Of a stretch of DNA of 64,000 bases, positions 46,421 through 59,100 are shown in pieces (within the stretch, counting starts at the first letter, position 1; each line of letters starts with the position of its first letter). The notes below the pieces were generated by a model. That model did not search any database and had not been told where the DNA came from. It saw only the letters and a program-made list of their open reading frames with translations. The DNA is taken from assembly GCF_018139145.2 (NCBI RefSeq), contig NC_059471.1:217205494-217269493 (forward strand). The letters run 5' to 3'. Both the position numbers and the translations under genes were made by a program. The DNA is from Gymnogyps californianus (lineage: Eukaryota > Chordata > Aves > Accipitriformes > Cathartidae).

Positions 46421-47909
46421 ATACAGTAAGAGTGGGGGAGGGGCGTTCCTCGGGCCATAACCGGTTTCCCTGCCTGTTCCTATCCCATAAGGAAGGGTAG
46501 CTGCTCCTGTCTTCTGCCCTGCGTGCCAAACTACCCCTAGGCTTTCGTGCAAAGACTTTCCTCTTCCCCCATCTCTTGTGGGGGTGTCTGGCGGGCTGCT
46601 TACAGCCCACATCAGTTTGGGAGAAGGAGAGGATCATTGTTACTCCTCGGGGTGGGAATATTTTGGAGGTGGAGTGTCTTTTATGTCCCCTGGAGAGATG
46701 GGCTGAGCCTCCAGGATCTCTGCAGGCCATAACACCGGATCAACTCCCTCTCCTGGGCATGGGGAGACCTGCCTCAGCTTCAGTGTCAGCCCTGGCTTTT
46801 ACTCAGATTTTTAAATCCCTGTGTGTGCCATCTATTAGTGTTATTTTGATATGTTGAACTTGGGAGACTTTCCCAAGACCACCCAGTGAAAGAAACTGTT
46901 ACTTCTTAAGTTAACCTGAAGATCAGCTTATCTGTGCTGACCCCAATAATGATACCTGGATGTGTTTATAAGCAGCTCCTGCGCTATCAGCAGCTGACCC
47001 CCGAGTGACCCATCTCCTGCTGACTCATATCTAGACAAACCCAGGTTGATCAGCAGAGGCTTGTGTTTTCTGTTGCCCTCAAGGTTAGGAAATGACTTCT
47101 CCAAGCGTGCAGGTGATGTAGAAACCAGCCATTTCTGACAAATGTGGCTCTAGTTACCTCAGCCCACTTTCTACCTCCAGATGCTGTATTTGGGCAGAGG
47201 TTCACCCCTAGATGTGATCAGGGTCTTTTCCTCACTGCCCTGGTTCTTTGCGCCTGATGGGGGATTGCAGCCCTTTGCATCCCAGCCTGGCAGCTGCTTG
47301 GGTTGCAGTGGTGAGAGATGCTCCTGCTCTTCCTCCAGCTTCATTTGTGCCACAGGAATGAGTGAGAGGAAGGTGACTGGGGCAGTCCCTTGTTTTGAAA
47401 CCTGGTGAAATTCCCCACAGGCTAGAGTGGATGTTCTTTATTAGATGACTTAAATCAAAGCAAGGTAAACATTGATGAGCTTGGTTTTGGTAATGGCTGG
47501 TTTTAGTAACCATTATGTGTTCTGGATGGCAGAACATTTTAATGAACTTTTAAAAATAAATGTTTTCATAGAAACATGCTGCAGTATCATCTTGAAGATC
47601 AAATTGTAGCTCCCTAATTACCGCACTTGAAAAGCGTAGCATAATTGAAGGCTTCAGTGATTCGGTCAGGTGATGAAACACACTGGCTCGGTTTCTGGGA
47701 TGGTCGCGCATTCCTTTGCGAGGCTTGTCTGTGTGGAGAGGCCCAGGGAAATTGTGATAAAACTGGGAAAGGAGTCTATGCAGATAAGACATGCATGTAT
47801 TAAACCTTCATCTGGAGACTCACAAGCAAGATGTGGCGAGCTTGGCACCTAAATGTGATCTTGTGATGTAGATAGGGCAATTCAAGAAGTTGCTGGCTTG
47901 AGCCTTGTT
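46421..47909. other. NET1 intron 1, no further exon seen
   Basis: The open frames here have no similarity to NET1 or another known protein. The stretch is assigned to NET1 intron 1 only because it follows the exon 1 donor. Confidence 0.5.
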
Positions 47910-48510
47910 CACAGAATAATAGAAAAGTTTAGCTGTAAGTGACTTCTGGGAGGTCTCCAGTCTAACACCTGCTCAAAGCAAGGCCAACTTCAAATTCGGG
48001 TCAGGTTGCTCAGAGCATTGGCCAAGTAAGCTTCAGAAACCTCCAAGGACATTTTCTTACCTCTCTGGGTCCCCATTCCAGAGTTTGACCACACTCGTTG
48101 TGGGGGAAAATATTTTTCCTTCTGTCTAATGGGAATTTTCCTTGCTGCAGCTTGTCCATGTTGCCTCTTTTCATTCTGCTGTGTGTACCCAAGAAGGGTC
48201 TGTCTCTGTCTTCACTCTACCCCCTTTTTAGATAGTTGTAGACAGCAGTTAGATCCCCCTTTGCCTTCTCTTACCCAGGCTGAGTGAACCCCCCCTCAGT
48301 CTCTTCTCGTTCATCCTGTGCTCCAGCCCCAACACCATCTTGTTTGCCCTCGGCTGGACGTGCTCCCGTTGTTGATGTTTCTTGTACTGGGAGGCCCAAA
48401 GCTGGACCCAGTATCCAGATGGGCTCTCACAAATACTGACTGGCATCATTCGACCTGCTTGCTGTGTTTTTGCCACCCTAGTAATGCAGAGCCAACCATC
48501 TTGCTGCAAA
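47910..48510 (-). mobile_element. CR1 LINE fragment, antisense in NET1 intron 1
   Basis: Read on the plus strand this is a reversed CR1 3' end: GGGAGGTCTCCAGTCTAACACC, CTGCTCAAAGCAAGGCCAAC, CAGGTTGCTCAGAGC, CCAGAGTTTGACCACACTCG. The coding part follows in reverse (CTCAGTCTCTTCTCGTTCATCC, AGCTGGACCCAGTATCCAGATG, TCGACCTGCTTGC). It is 5'-truncated, diverged and not coding-competent. Confidence 0.85.
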
Positions 48511-51500
48511 CCACTAATAACAGAATTTAAATTGTTTAATCCCTTCAGCTGTTGGGGAAGTGGCAAACTAGGACAGAGGGACAGTTGGTTTTGTTTTTTT
48601 TTTTTTAAATGGAAGCAGCTTTTGTTTTTAAAAGTACTTTAGCCAAACATGCAAAATCTGTGTCTTATGTCTGAGTGGTCCTGCTGCCAGGCTCGATTCC
48701 TGAGCTTTAAACCAGTCTAACCTTGCATGGACTGGTATAGGTTAGTGTGTGATTTTCCCCTTGTTAATGGTGACTGCATCTATCCACCTGTTGTGGGCAG
48801 GATCAGTACTCGAGTCTGTGGGCTAGGACAGGCAAGAGCTCCAACTGTTTGCACTGTGTTTGTGGTCTGAACAGCCAGCCTGCTGTGCAGGGCTGCTCTT
48901 AAGAGAAAATCCACGAGCTGGGGGGTTGAATTCAGCTGGGCCTCCAGCAGAGCCACATGGAGCACTTTAGCAAAGGCCCCTACTCCCTAACCAAGCATTC
49001 TTGCAATAGAACATAAATATATTTAAACATATGCACAATAAACTACCTCACTCCCCCCGTTAATTTACCTTAACCTTGTGAGTGTGTGCGCACACATGCA
49101 TGAAAAAGCTTTTGTCTCCAGCCCTGTAATCTGACCCTGGAGAAGGAGTCCTCTGCCCACCAGCCTGATTTTAGTCAAATATCTGTCTGGGCAGAAACAG
49201 AGCTCCAGTTGCAGGCCTGAGGCCTCTGATTGAGAGACACTGTGAATGTACTAAATACATTCAGCAATGTTTGAGGGCGAGGTAATATCCTTTATTAGAC
49301 ATGTCCTCTTGCAGACCCTGCCTTGCTTTTGTACCCTTAGACTCTCATGGCTACAACATTCCTGAGTAGTCTCAAATCTGCTGGTTCAGTGAGGTTTTTT
49401 TAAGTGTTAGTTTGACTTTCATAGGAAGCATCAAGTTTCACTTCTGTGATGCTAGAGAATTCCTGACACTTCCAAAAGAGGGGTATGTGGCCAGGGAGGT
49501 GTGAAGGGATGTGGTTTGGACAGAGTATTTGTAGTCAGCCTCTTGTCTGTGTAATCCCAGAGTTGTGTCTAAAAAGGGAGGAGACAGTTGATAGCATGCT
49601 AGAGACAGTGACTTCACACAGTTATGAACAGTGAATATTTCCTCTGATAGCTCTGATCTGGGGACTGCTTTAACATCTTATAATTTTCTGTTCATCCCTT
49701 TCTCCCATTGGTAATACCACTATAGCTCTTGTACAACAATGTGAATCAGGTTTAAGGTATAAATGTGAGAGGTAATTGCTCTGTTGAACAGAAGGAGAGG
49801 AAGCTATACAGTGTACCCAAAGAAGAGCAGTCCTGAAGGGGGAATGAGGAATGGGTTTACCAAGAATGTGTTCTTTCTGTTGCCAGCTGGTTTCTGACCC
49901 AGAATCAGACAGCATTACTAGTTGCTGGATGAATGTTTCTCTGAACCTTGTCCCCCCAGCTCTGGCAGCTAGAAGACAACAAAAGAATTGCAGGTAGACT
50001 TCTGGGACAGATAAAAGAAACTTTGTTTTGGGGTTTGTTTGCTCTGTAATCTTGTTCCCAACTTCATAGTTTATCTAGTCTCAAGGTGAATCCAGGTGAA
50101 GCTGACAGCTCAGGGGCATGTTATCTCTTCTGAGGTAACACACATAAATAAAACAGTGAGTCCTCTCTCCTGCCCCAGACACGCTATCTAACCCTGGCTT
50201 GCATCTTGCATACATCTTTTGCCAAGCTCCAAAAGCCAGTGTGGTTCTCCTTCCAGCTGGGACGGCCCAGCACCCCACTGGGAGGGAACAGGTACCCTCT
50301 AACCCCAGGCAAGCCCAGAGCTTGCAAAATTTTTTTATCTTTGTCCAGAGTCAACTGTTCTGTCTGATATCCAGAAACATTCTGTAGCTTTCATATTGCA
50401 GAAGCACCCAGAGGCAATCATGCAGGGTTGGAGTACTGCTGTGCTGAGCTTCTGAGGACAGAGATGGGCTGTCAAGTCACACATCTAATTAAAGCCCTAC
50501 CTCATGCTCCCCTTCTTGAGTGTCTGCATCTTTGGTAGTACAGAGCCACAGCTCTTTTCGACCACTGATCCTATGAGTCGCGTGCGGTGTTGTGCCTGTT
50601 CTGTGATCTGTTGGTACTTGCTCGGCACCTGGGGTCCCAGACCTTGTAAAGACAGTGCAGTTCTGAACAAGAGACAGCGATGTGTCACTTTGAGACAAGC
50701 TATCTGCAGTGGGAAGGGAAGAGAGTCACAGCTGATTGTACATATTCATGTACTTGTAAATATTTTAATTGTAACCATCACTTCTCAGTAGTTATTTAAA
50801 TGGGACTAATCCCAATTAACTAGCTGACTTTGTATGGAAGGATTAAAAGAAACTAGTGTTCTTATGTAAGTCACATTTGGGTGGAAGGTGGAAAAGATGC
50901 TCAGTTGTCAAGTTGTGCGAGTAAGGGTGGTGTCACGGTAAGCCCCTGAGCAAAAGGTGGTCTGAAGCAGGCTGACCGACGTTGACTTGAGAAAGCAAGG
51001 ACAAACAGCTTCTGTCTGGTGTGATCAACGGATGGGGCTGACAAAGGAGCTTGGTAGAGTAGCAGGTGTTAGAGAAGAGCTGAGAGTCTGGTTTTGTGTT
51101 TTCTCACAGATGGTGCAACTGCGAACTGCTGCCAAAGGTGGGGTCTGGGTTCCCCAAACCAGCTGCATTGCTGCTGCTTTCCTTGCAGCAGACTCAGTCA
51201 CTGTGTGCTGCAGAGTGAACTGGGTAGTTGGTTTTCTGTTGAACCTGTACCCCAAAAAAAGTGAAGTTTTACACTTAATCAGCACCTGAACCACCTTTCC
51301 CTATGGCCATGGGATTCCTGAATTAGGCTTGCAGGGATCTGGCTGGGAGGAAGGGAGAAAGGTGGCCTTTTTTGGTGGCAGCCTGCAGTCACGCTGGAGA
51401 GGTGTAATGCAAAGCGAGACCCTTCACTGCAGCCTGTGCAGGAGGCTTGTCAAGAAGAGGCTTGTCAAGAAGAGGTTTGTTTCTGTAGGAGAAATGGGAG

Positions 51501-52561
51501 GAAAGAAGCTGGTTGGCCACATGGGAGAAGGATGGGTTTTAAGCAGGCATCTGAAGAGAGTGAGTTCTTCCTGAATTATAAGTTTACATATTTAAAAAAA
51601 AAAAAACAACTTTTTGAAATCTTCCCTGATCACCCACTTGTTCTGCACAATCTGCAGTAAACTCTTCAATTGTCTTTTATTTATTCACTGTACACATTTA
51701 TACTATTTAAAGCCAGTTGTTTGTTGGGCAGTGACCTAACACTCTGTTGTGAAGGCCAAGTGTTTTTAATGGTGATGGCTCTCTCTTTTCTTTCTTCTCC
51801 CTAATTATGGCTTTTCTGAAATGCATGTTTGTTTGCTCTTGATCTCTGTTGTGATTAAAGCCTATATTCCATTAGACTTCTTGGGCTGGTAAAATAGTAA
51901 TAAAGAGTGCAAACATACACTTTTCCTTCCTATTATCACATCAAAGTTAGCACAAATGGAAATTTTTACTCCATTGAAGAAGGTAGCTATTAAAATGCAT
52001 CACTTGAACATAATTGGAAGCTACAGTGTAGCTTTCAGAAAATGTCTAGAGGCTCTCATATTACCACTGTTTTTTATTCCAAAAGCAGGCTGTGAGTGTC
52101 TGGGTCTGAATGTGTTCAAGGCACGGTAGGTTTATATGCAACCACTTCAGTCAGTTGTCCTTCCATAGGCCTCAAACGCACAGCTCACAGGAGACAGGTA
52201 ACGCTGCAGTAGCTGTAGTATCCTAAATTGTGTGTCCATATTTTGGCCTGAAGTTACTGTAAGAGAATGCTGATACTTTGGCAATTGTTCGTAAAAATCA
52301 AGGGTTTGGGGTTTATGCGGGTTAAAACCCCACTTGTGTACTTTGTTACTTGTGCTTCTCCTCAGCTGTCCTTTGCACAAGAACTCCACAATGTTTCAGC
52401 AATGGGGAGAGGGCTAGGACCAAAGTATCCTTAAAACTGAGAGGCTTTACACTCATAGCAGTGATCTTGTGACATTGTATTTTCTTCCTCTATAGACTGT
52501 GTTTCAGTGAAATAGCTAGTATCATTTTAAGGTCATCTTTCTCTTTCCCTGCACTTTTCAG
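48511..52561. other. NET1 intron 1, no exon recognised
   Basis: No NET1-like or other coding exon could be supported. A short 15-bp tandem repeat is at 51443-51480. Confidence 0.5.
51443..51480. repeat. 15-bp tandem repeat, 2.5 copies
   Basis: AGGCTTGTCAAGAAG occurs at 51443-51457 and 51458-51472, followed by a partial third copy (AGGTTTGT). Confidence 0.85.
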
Positions 52562-53134
52562 TGTGTCATGGTTTAACCCCAGCTGGCAACTAGACACCAT
52601 GCAGCTGCTCACTCACTCCCCTACCCAGTGGGATGGGGGAGAGGATCGAAAAAAAAAAATAAAACCTCGTGGGTTGAGATAAAGACAGTTTAATAGGACA
52701 GAAAGAAAGGTAAAATAATGATAATAAAATGACAATAATAATACAAGAATTAGAATATACAAAACAAGTGATGCACAATGCAATTGCTCACCACTCGTTG
52801 ACTGATGCCTAATTTGTTCCCGAGCAGCAATCCACCCCTCCCAGCCAACTCCCCCCAGTTTATATACTGGGCATGACATCATATGGTATGGAATATCCCT
52901 TTGGCCAGTTTGGGTCAGCTGTCCTGGCCTCCCTCCCAGCTTCTTGTGCCCCTCCAGCCTCCTTGCTGGCTGGGCATGAGAAGCTGAAAAATCCTTGACT
53001 TAGTATAAACACTACTTAGCAACAACTGAAAACATCAGTGTGTTATCAACATTATTTTCCTACTAAACCCAAAACACAGCACTGTACCAGCTACTAGGAA
53101 GAAAATTAACTCTATCCTAGCTGAAACCAGGACA
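52562..53134 (-). mobile_element. Solo LTR of an avian ERVL-type endogenous retrovirus
   Basis: A 573-bp block runs from TGTCATGGTTTAACCCC to AACCAGGACA, i.e. TG...CA termini. On the minus strand it begins TGTCCTGGTTTCAGCTAGG, has a TATATAAA promoter box (plus 52859-52866 reversed) and an ATTAAA poly(A) signal in TCCTATTAAACTG. This sets the minus orientation. It matches the sequence I recall for a widespread neoavian LTR family. No gag, pol or env reading frame and no second LTR are nearby, so it is a solo LTR left by recombination. The octamer CAGTGTCA occurs at both edges (52559-52566 and 53135-53142), so the exact target duplication is ambiguous. Confidence 0.88.
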
Positions 53135-56100
53135 CAGTGTCAGAGGGTTTATTAAAATCCAGCGAACTGGAATGAAATCCTGACCTTACTGGAAACCTGT
53201 TAACTTACTGGGCACCTATTAACAACTGTTGGTGTGAGGGAACTGTCTTGTACCTGGTGTTTTTCTGCAAGGGACAAAGAAGATGTGAGCATACCTGACT
53301 AGTCAGCTGCACAGCTCTGGAAATAGTTCCTGGGGTTTTTTTGTTAGGATGTGCAAAATGTGTTAAAACACAGGCACAATTAATAAAACAAGCTGAAGTA
53401 TACACTTCATGTACTTTCAGTGGCCTCTGAACCAGTACCTCTAGGTAGTGCCTGTGGAATGCTCTTCCACCCCCAGTGTGCTCCCAGTGCAGTTTGGTGT
53501 TTCTCAGTGCTTGGAGATGCTGGAAAGGAGTTTCTCATAGGGAAGGTGAGATGAGGGTCGGAGGAAGAAGGAAAGACCTGTAAAATCATTCAGAACTTGC
53601 TTTTTCTAAACCATGGTACTGCCGCTTTACCAACCTACATGGCGAGTGCCACCAGCCAGTTATTAAAACCTATGAAAACGTTTCAGCACTCTCAACATCC
53701 CTCTATGTGAATGTTGATTGTGGGTAACACCAGTCTCTTAATTACTATATGCTGATGATAGCCTGCTTGTTATTGTCTTGTAAAACAGAAGTCATGTTAC
53801 ACTTACCAAATAATTATCTTCACTCACAAATCATTATCCTCAACATTCAGTTGCTTAAGCCTGGCTATTACTGATTCAATTAATATTTTCAGGGCAAGCT
53901 CATCACAGATGCCTTGCAGAGAATGCTCTCTTCAGATAAGTAACTTGCAGTGGATGAAGGTAGGATATTACTGCGGAGCCTAGCCGACTTCAGTCCTGCA
54001 AGTCAAAAGTTAAGGAGAGCATCTCTCCTGTAAAGATGGTCCCTTAATGATAAGAATGAGCCCTTCAGTGCTTTTGCATCCAGTGAAATAATCTTTGCGT
54101 GCTGAAGGTATCTTTTCTACAATTAGGGATGTTCTTAACTCTAACTGTCTCTTCTGACTGGTCTTGCTCCTGACCTAGGTATCAGCCAAAGGTTCATATG
54201 AGCCCACAGCAATGACATGGTTCAGTGCGATGGGGAGAAAACCTCACTCTTCCACGCTTTTTACTTGTGAGTAGCTGCAGTAGTTCTTAAGGAAAAAAAG
54301 AAAAAAAAAAAAAGCACTTAGTTAAATGCACTTGCAGCAGAGGTAGGTATCACTCACCTGGTATCTAAAAGGCACATTGTTAAAATATTCTTCCCAAAAT
54401 AATGAATTATGTTAACACCTACATTTTCTACTTGGATAGGAATAGAGCACAGAGGTGTTGTTTCTTGCAATTACAAGGAACAGTGCAATAGAGCCTACAA
54501 AATGTCTGCTTCGTGCCCTCTCACTGCAGACTACACACGTTTCCAGATCTCTTGAGCAAGTTTAACAGCTGCTGGTTATGATCGCTGATCTCCTGGAGTC
54601 TGCTATGGAAAGAGAATAGAGAAAAATCAATGGCACTGTTGGTCTTATAGAAAGATTAACATGTGAAGAAGAGCTTTATGAAATGAGCCTTGCTGCTTTT
54701 GCAGGGAAAGGCCAAAAAAAAGCAACTGATTCTTACAGTCCTGCTGATCTGGCCAGGGGAGAACTGACTGACTCCAAATGAGGAGAATCATTTTACTGAA
54801 ATCATGGAAGTGAGAGACTATCCAGGCATCTACCTCAGTTATCTTAATTTTAAGAGGGGACTGCATGTCTTGACTATATCCTGTGTGATCAGAGGAAACC
54901 GAAACAACATAAAGATGGCCTTTCTCAAAGGACTGAATCTTGCATCTGTAATGCAAGAAACAAGAGGTAAAGGCAGGCAAGGGAGTACAAGAACAGGAGA
55001 ATTTGAAAGGGACGGAAGAATGACTATGTCAGATACTGTAGAGGGTGGTTAGTCTGAGACTACAGTGGGAAATACCAGAGTTCAGCTAATCAAGAGCAGC
55101 AGGAAGTTAGCAGCCTTCCTTCTAAGTAACAGTGGTGGGCACAGGTTTCATTGAGGGTAGCAGTGGATGTCTTGTGAGGAGCCTTAAAATGAAGGCAAAT
55201 ACATGTGGTGCTATAGAAAAAGATGGATCCTCCAAAGGGGGCTGGAGGGTGCAAAAAGGAACAATGTCATTAATATGGAGGACTAGAAATTATTTTTGTA
55301 GTGGTTTGCCAAAGAAGTGTGCAGTGTTGTCCTATATACTTGCTGAAGTCAGGGAAAGTGTTACATCAGTGATATATCCAGACAGGGAGCAGAGTTTAGC
55401 TGTTGGGAAAGGCTGCATCTATTCCCAACAAACACGTATTTTTCCAGAATGAGATTTTGACATATGCTTAAGTCTGAGGTCCAAGTCATGCCAAAGTTAT
55501 CTTGCCTCTTGACTTGTATTCCACTGCCAGAGAGGCAGCCTGGATGTACCATGTGCGCTGCCACCACATTAGACCTCAAGTCTAACGAGCTTAGATGAGA
55601 ACAGCCTATGGCTTAAAGAAAAGTTTAAGCTGTGAAGGAGAAAAGATCTGGTTTTACTTACGCAATGCCCTCCTCAAGTCCAGGAACATAACAGACCTTG
55701 TACTCGCATCCCTACTGGATAAAAAGGAGTTGTAAGAACTTGAGCTCTAACTGTCTGGGAATGTGGAGACAACGCTTCAGACCAGCATCCTGGTGCTTTT
55801 CGTCATGCTGAGTGCATGTAAAAACAGCACAGACTCAAGGTGCGACTGCTTCCCTGACTGCCCTAGCTTCACATGAAAGCCTCGAAACTGTTGAACTTGA
55901 AATATTCCACCAGCTCCCATTGCTTGCCCTTAACCCTTTGAAAGGGTTTAAACTCCCAGTTTTGCTTCCAGAGCGTTTTCAAGAGCTCAGATTGAAAAGA
56001 ATTGGAAAATTAGTTTCTTGACAGGTTTTTTTTCTTGTCTAAATCAAAGAAGAGATGAAAAATGTCAAGACTGCTTCCAAAAATCTTTTCCTGTCCAGGT

Positions 56101-59100
56101 GGACCCATAAGGCTTCTCATTATCAAATCACCTGTCATTCATTCTCACCTGCTGGCATGCAGGTTTCCAGGTGGTAGCCAGCAAACCTCATGCTCTTCTC
56201 GGTGTGCCTGCTAGAGACATCTCAGCACTCTGTAAGGCTGGCAGTGATCAATATTAAGGAGAGAGCATTACCTCTGGTAAACATAGCTAAGCAAATTACT
56301 GAAGAGGAAAACTGACAGCCTCAAAGCCCTTCTGCTTCTCCATGGAGATGGTATTTGACTGAGTTTAATAGAGTGCTGGGCATGTCAAGTAGGGGCAAAA
56401 TTGTTGTTAACCTGCAGAATCGCCTGTCACATGGAGAGGCTTTAATGTGTAGTATTCTGCAAAGGAGGGTTAGAAATGTGAGTAGGTTTGAGAAAGCAGA
56501 GTGTTGTAGCACTGTGGCAGCTCTCTGCAGGGCTAGACCCAGGTGTCTTTGTGAAAGGGAAGGCTATGGAGAAAATAAAGGGGTAGGAAGAGAGGAGAAG
56601 CTTGCACAGGCTGAAGAAGAGACATTTGCGTGTCTGATGGGAGAAGAATGAGACCATGCTGCTGTTTCCCTAACAGAGAACTTGTGGGACGTCTTCAACT
56701 TCCCCTGTTGCGTCAAGCTTTTCAAATGTCAGAGCTGTGTACTTGAAGGATTCGCATTGTTCCTATGCCTACTGAGCTAAATGCTCAGTATTCACATTTG
56801 ACATCATACCAGATGTCAAGGCTTTCAGTTTCTGTTGTATTAGGAAGCTTTTGCTTAATTTATTTTGGTTTCAATTTTCTGGGCAGCTCTTTGTCTTGCC
56901 AAAGTTATGCCAAGTAAAACCCAACCCATTAGGATTTGAAAATGTTTCTTCTTCCTCTGGGCTCAATTTTTGGGAACCGTTTACATGCGGAAGGATGTGA
57001 GCAAATGCCCTAGACCATTTTTCAGAAGTGTCAAAGTAGATGTCCTGCACTAAAGTCCCCGTCAGCTCTTACGAAGTAATAAATCTGCCAAGCCGTCTTC
57101 CTCTTCCACTTCACAGAAGCAGTTTCTTTTAATACAGTAGCACAAGAGAAATGCAAAATACTTCTTGGCCTTCCTCATGTATTCAGGAGGGTGATGGTTT
57201 TTTTCTTGAATTTAGCTTATTAAAATATTAGGGTTTTTGTTTTACCAACATCTTTTTTAAAAGTACTCAGAATAAGCCGTAGGTAAACTTTTATTGCCTG
57301 AAAAGAAAGATTTACTCAGTCTTTGCCTGATCTAGGACATGGGAATATGATAAGCAGTTGTCTAGGTTCCCATATATTAAAAGTATGGAGAAATGGTTTA
57401 GAGCATTTTAGTGTGCATGTCTAATGGCTGCAGATAACCCGTGAAGCTTTCTGTAGATAATGAATAAGCACTAATTTAAAAACTTATTAACATAATTTTA
57501 TAAATTAAGAATTCCTAAATAGGGGCTTATCTTTGCTGGAGACTTGGAGAAAGACAATTGGGGGTAACTGATTTAAAAATATATTTATTTACATATAAAT
57601 GTAAATTTATTTACATATAAATGTAAATAAATACAGTGGATATTGCTGTCTGTGCTAGTAAGCAAGCACAGTTTGGGAGCCTATGACTGAAAGTACATGA
57701 ATGAGGGAGGCATGCTGGTGAAAGACAGAGTTTAGACCTTACAATTATAAATCTTGGATGGACCTAGAACCACCCAATTTCTTACAGACATTGGTTGTAC
57801 TGAGAAGTTGTCATTACTATTCGATCTCCTGGTTTGCAAATCCTTTCTTGTTGAGCTTTTCAGCAACACTTCTCTTCTAAAACATTGCTAAGATTTAAAA
57901 GCAATGCGCAGATGAAAATATGACCTCACTGAAACGGGTGGTGAAATTACCAGTAAATTCACTGATTTTACCATAGTATTCCAGGATTTTACCCTTGACT
58001 GCTTTGTACAACGGATTTATTTCAAGTGCTAGTCAAATTGACAGCCACGGAAACTTCTGATCTCGGCTGACTTGCAAGGACTTCCTCTCTGGATACTGGA
58101 AAAGTTTCATCCCTACCATTAACGCTTGTTTTCTAGCTCTGCTATCAGTTGGCTAAAGTCACTTGTTGCCTTCTCCCTTTGTTTTTTCCCTTTCTCCCCT
58201 TCTCTTCCTTTCCTGGCAGATCTGCCAGTATATTTTATACTTTCGTTTCTGCATCAGCTTTAAATCTGCTATCATCTGTGGTGTTGCTCGGAAGAAACAG
58301 CAGGAAACATGGAGTTTCTGGTGAGCGTCAAACCACTGCAGCAATGAAACTTAAAGTTTTGAAATGCCTGAGAAAGGAAAGCAGTGATAAGGCAGCCCTG
58401 ACAATAATATGTGGAAGGAAGAACTCTTCCCAGAAAGGAACGTGATAGTGAGAGATGAACAAACACTGGGAAGCAATGGGGTGAGAGAAACAGAATGATT
58501 ATATGAAAGTTTCCCTAAAAAATGATTTTAAGTGGGGAGGAAACAGCTGGTGATGATCCTGATGCTGCTGAGGTAAAGCAGTTAATGAGGATGGAAAAGC
58601 CTTTTCCCCCAGTGTAAATCAGTAGAATGAAGATTAGACAGTACTTAAGCTTTATATGGACAATTCCCAGGGAAGCTAATGGAATTTGACTACTTGTATT
58701 CCTTTTATACTGGCAATGTTTGGCTGCTTTTTGAGAGTTAAAAGATATAAACATTCAGAATACACTGCATTTTTATTTAAATTTCAAAATTCTGCTCACA
58801 GGTAATGCGTATTCATGTTTGCATCAGTGCTGTTCTTGAAGATAGTGTCTCTTATATAGTGTGGGGTTTTATTTAGTGTGAGGGTCTTGGTACCTGATGC
58901 CTTTTACTGCTGTAATTGAAGGGCCTTCTAAAAATCTGCAATGGAAGTGAATGCAGGAATTACTTCATCTGCTAATCAAGACTAGCAGCTGAATATAAAT
59001 ATAAAATACTCCAGATTAGGAAAATGCATCCACCAGATTCTGAAAAAGACTCTAGGCAGATCATTCAATTTGAATTTGGCTTGGAAACAAGTAGTATCAC

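Noticed and set aside
52562..53134. Possible complete endogenous retrovirus
   Set aside because: No partner LTR and no gag, pol or env sequence lie on either side; it is a solo LTR.
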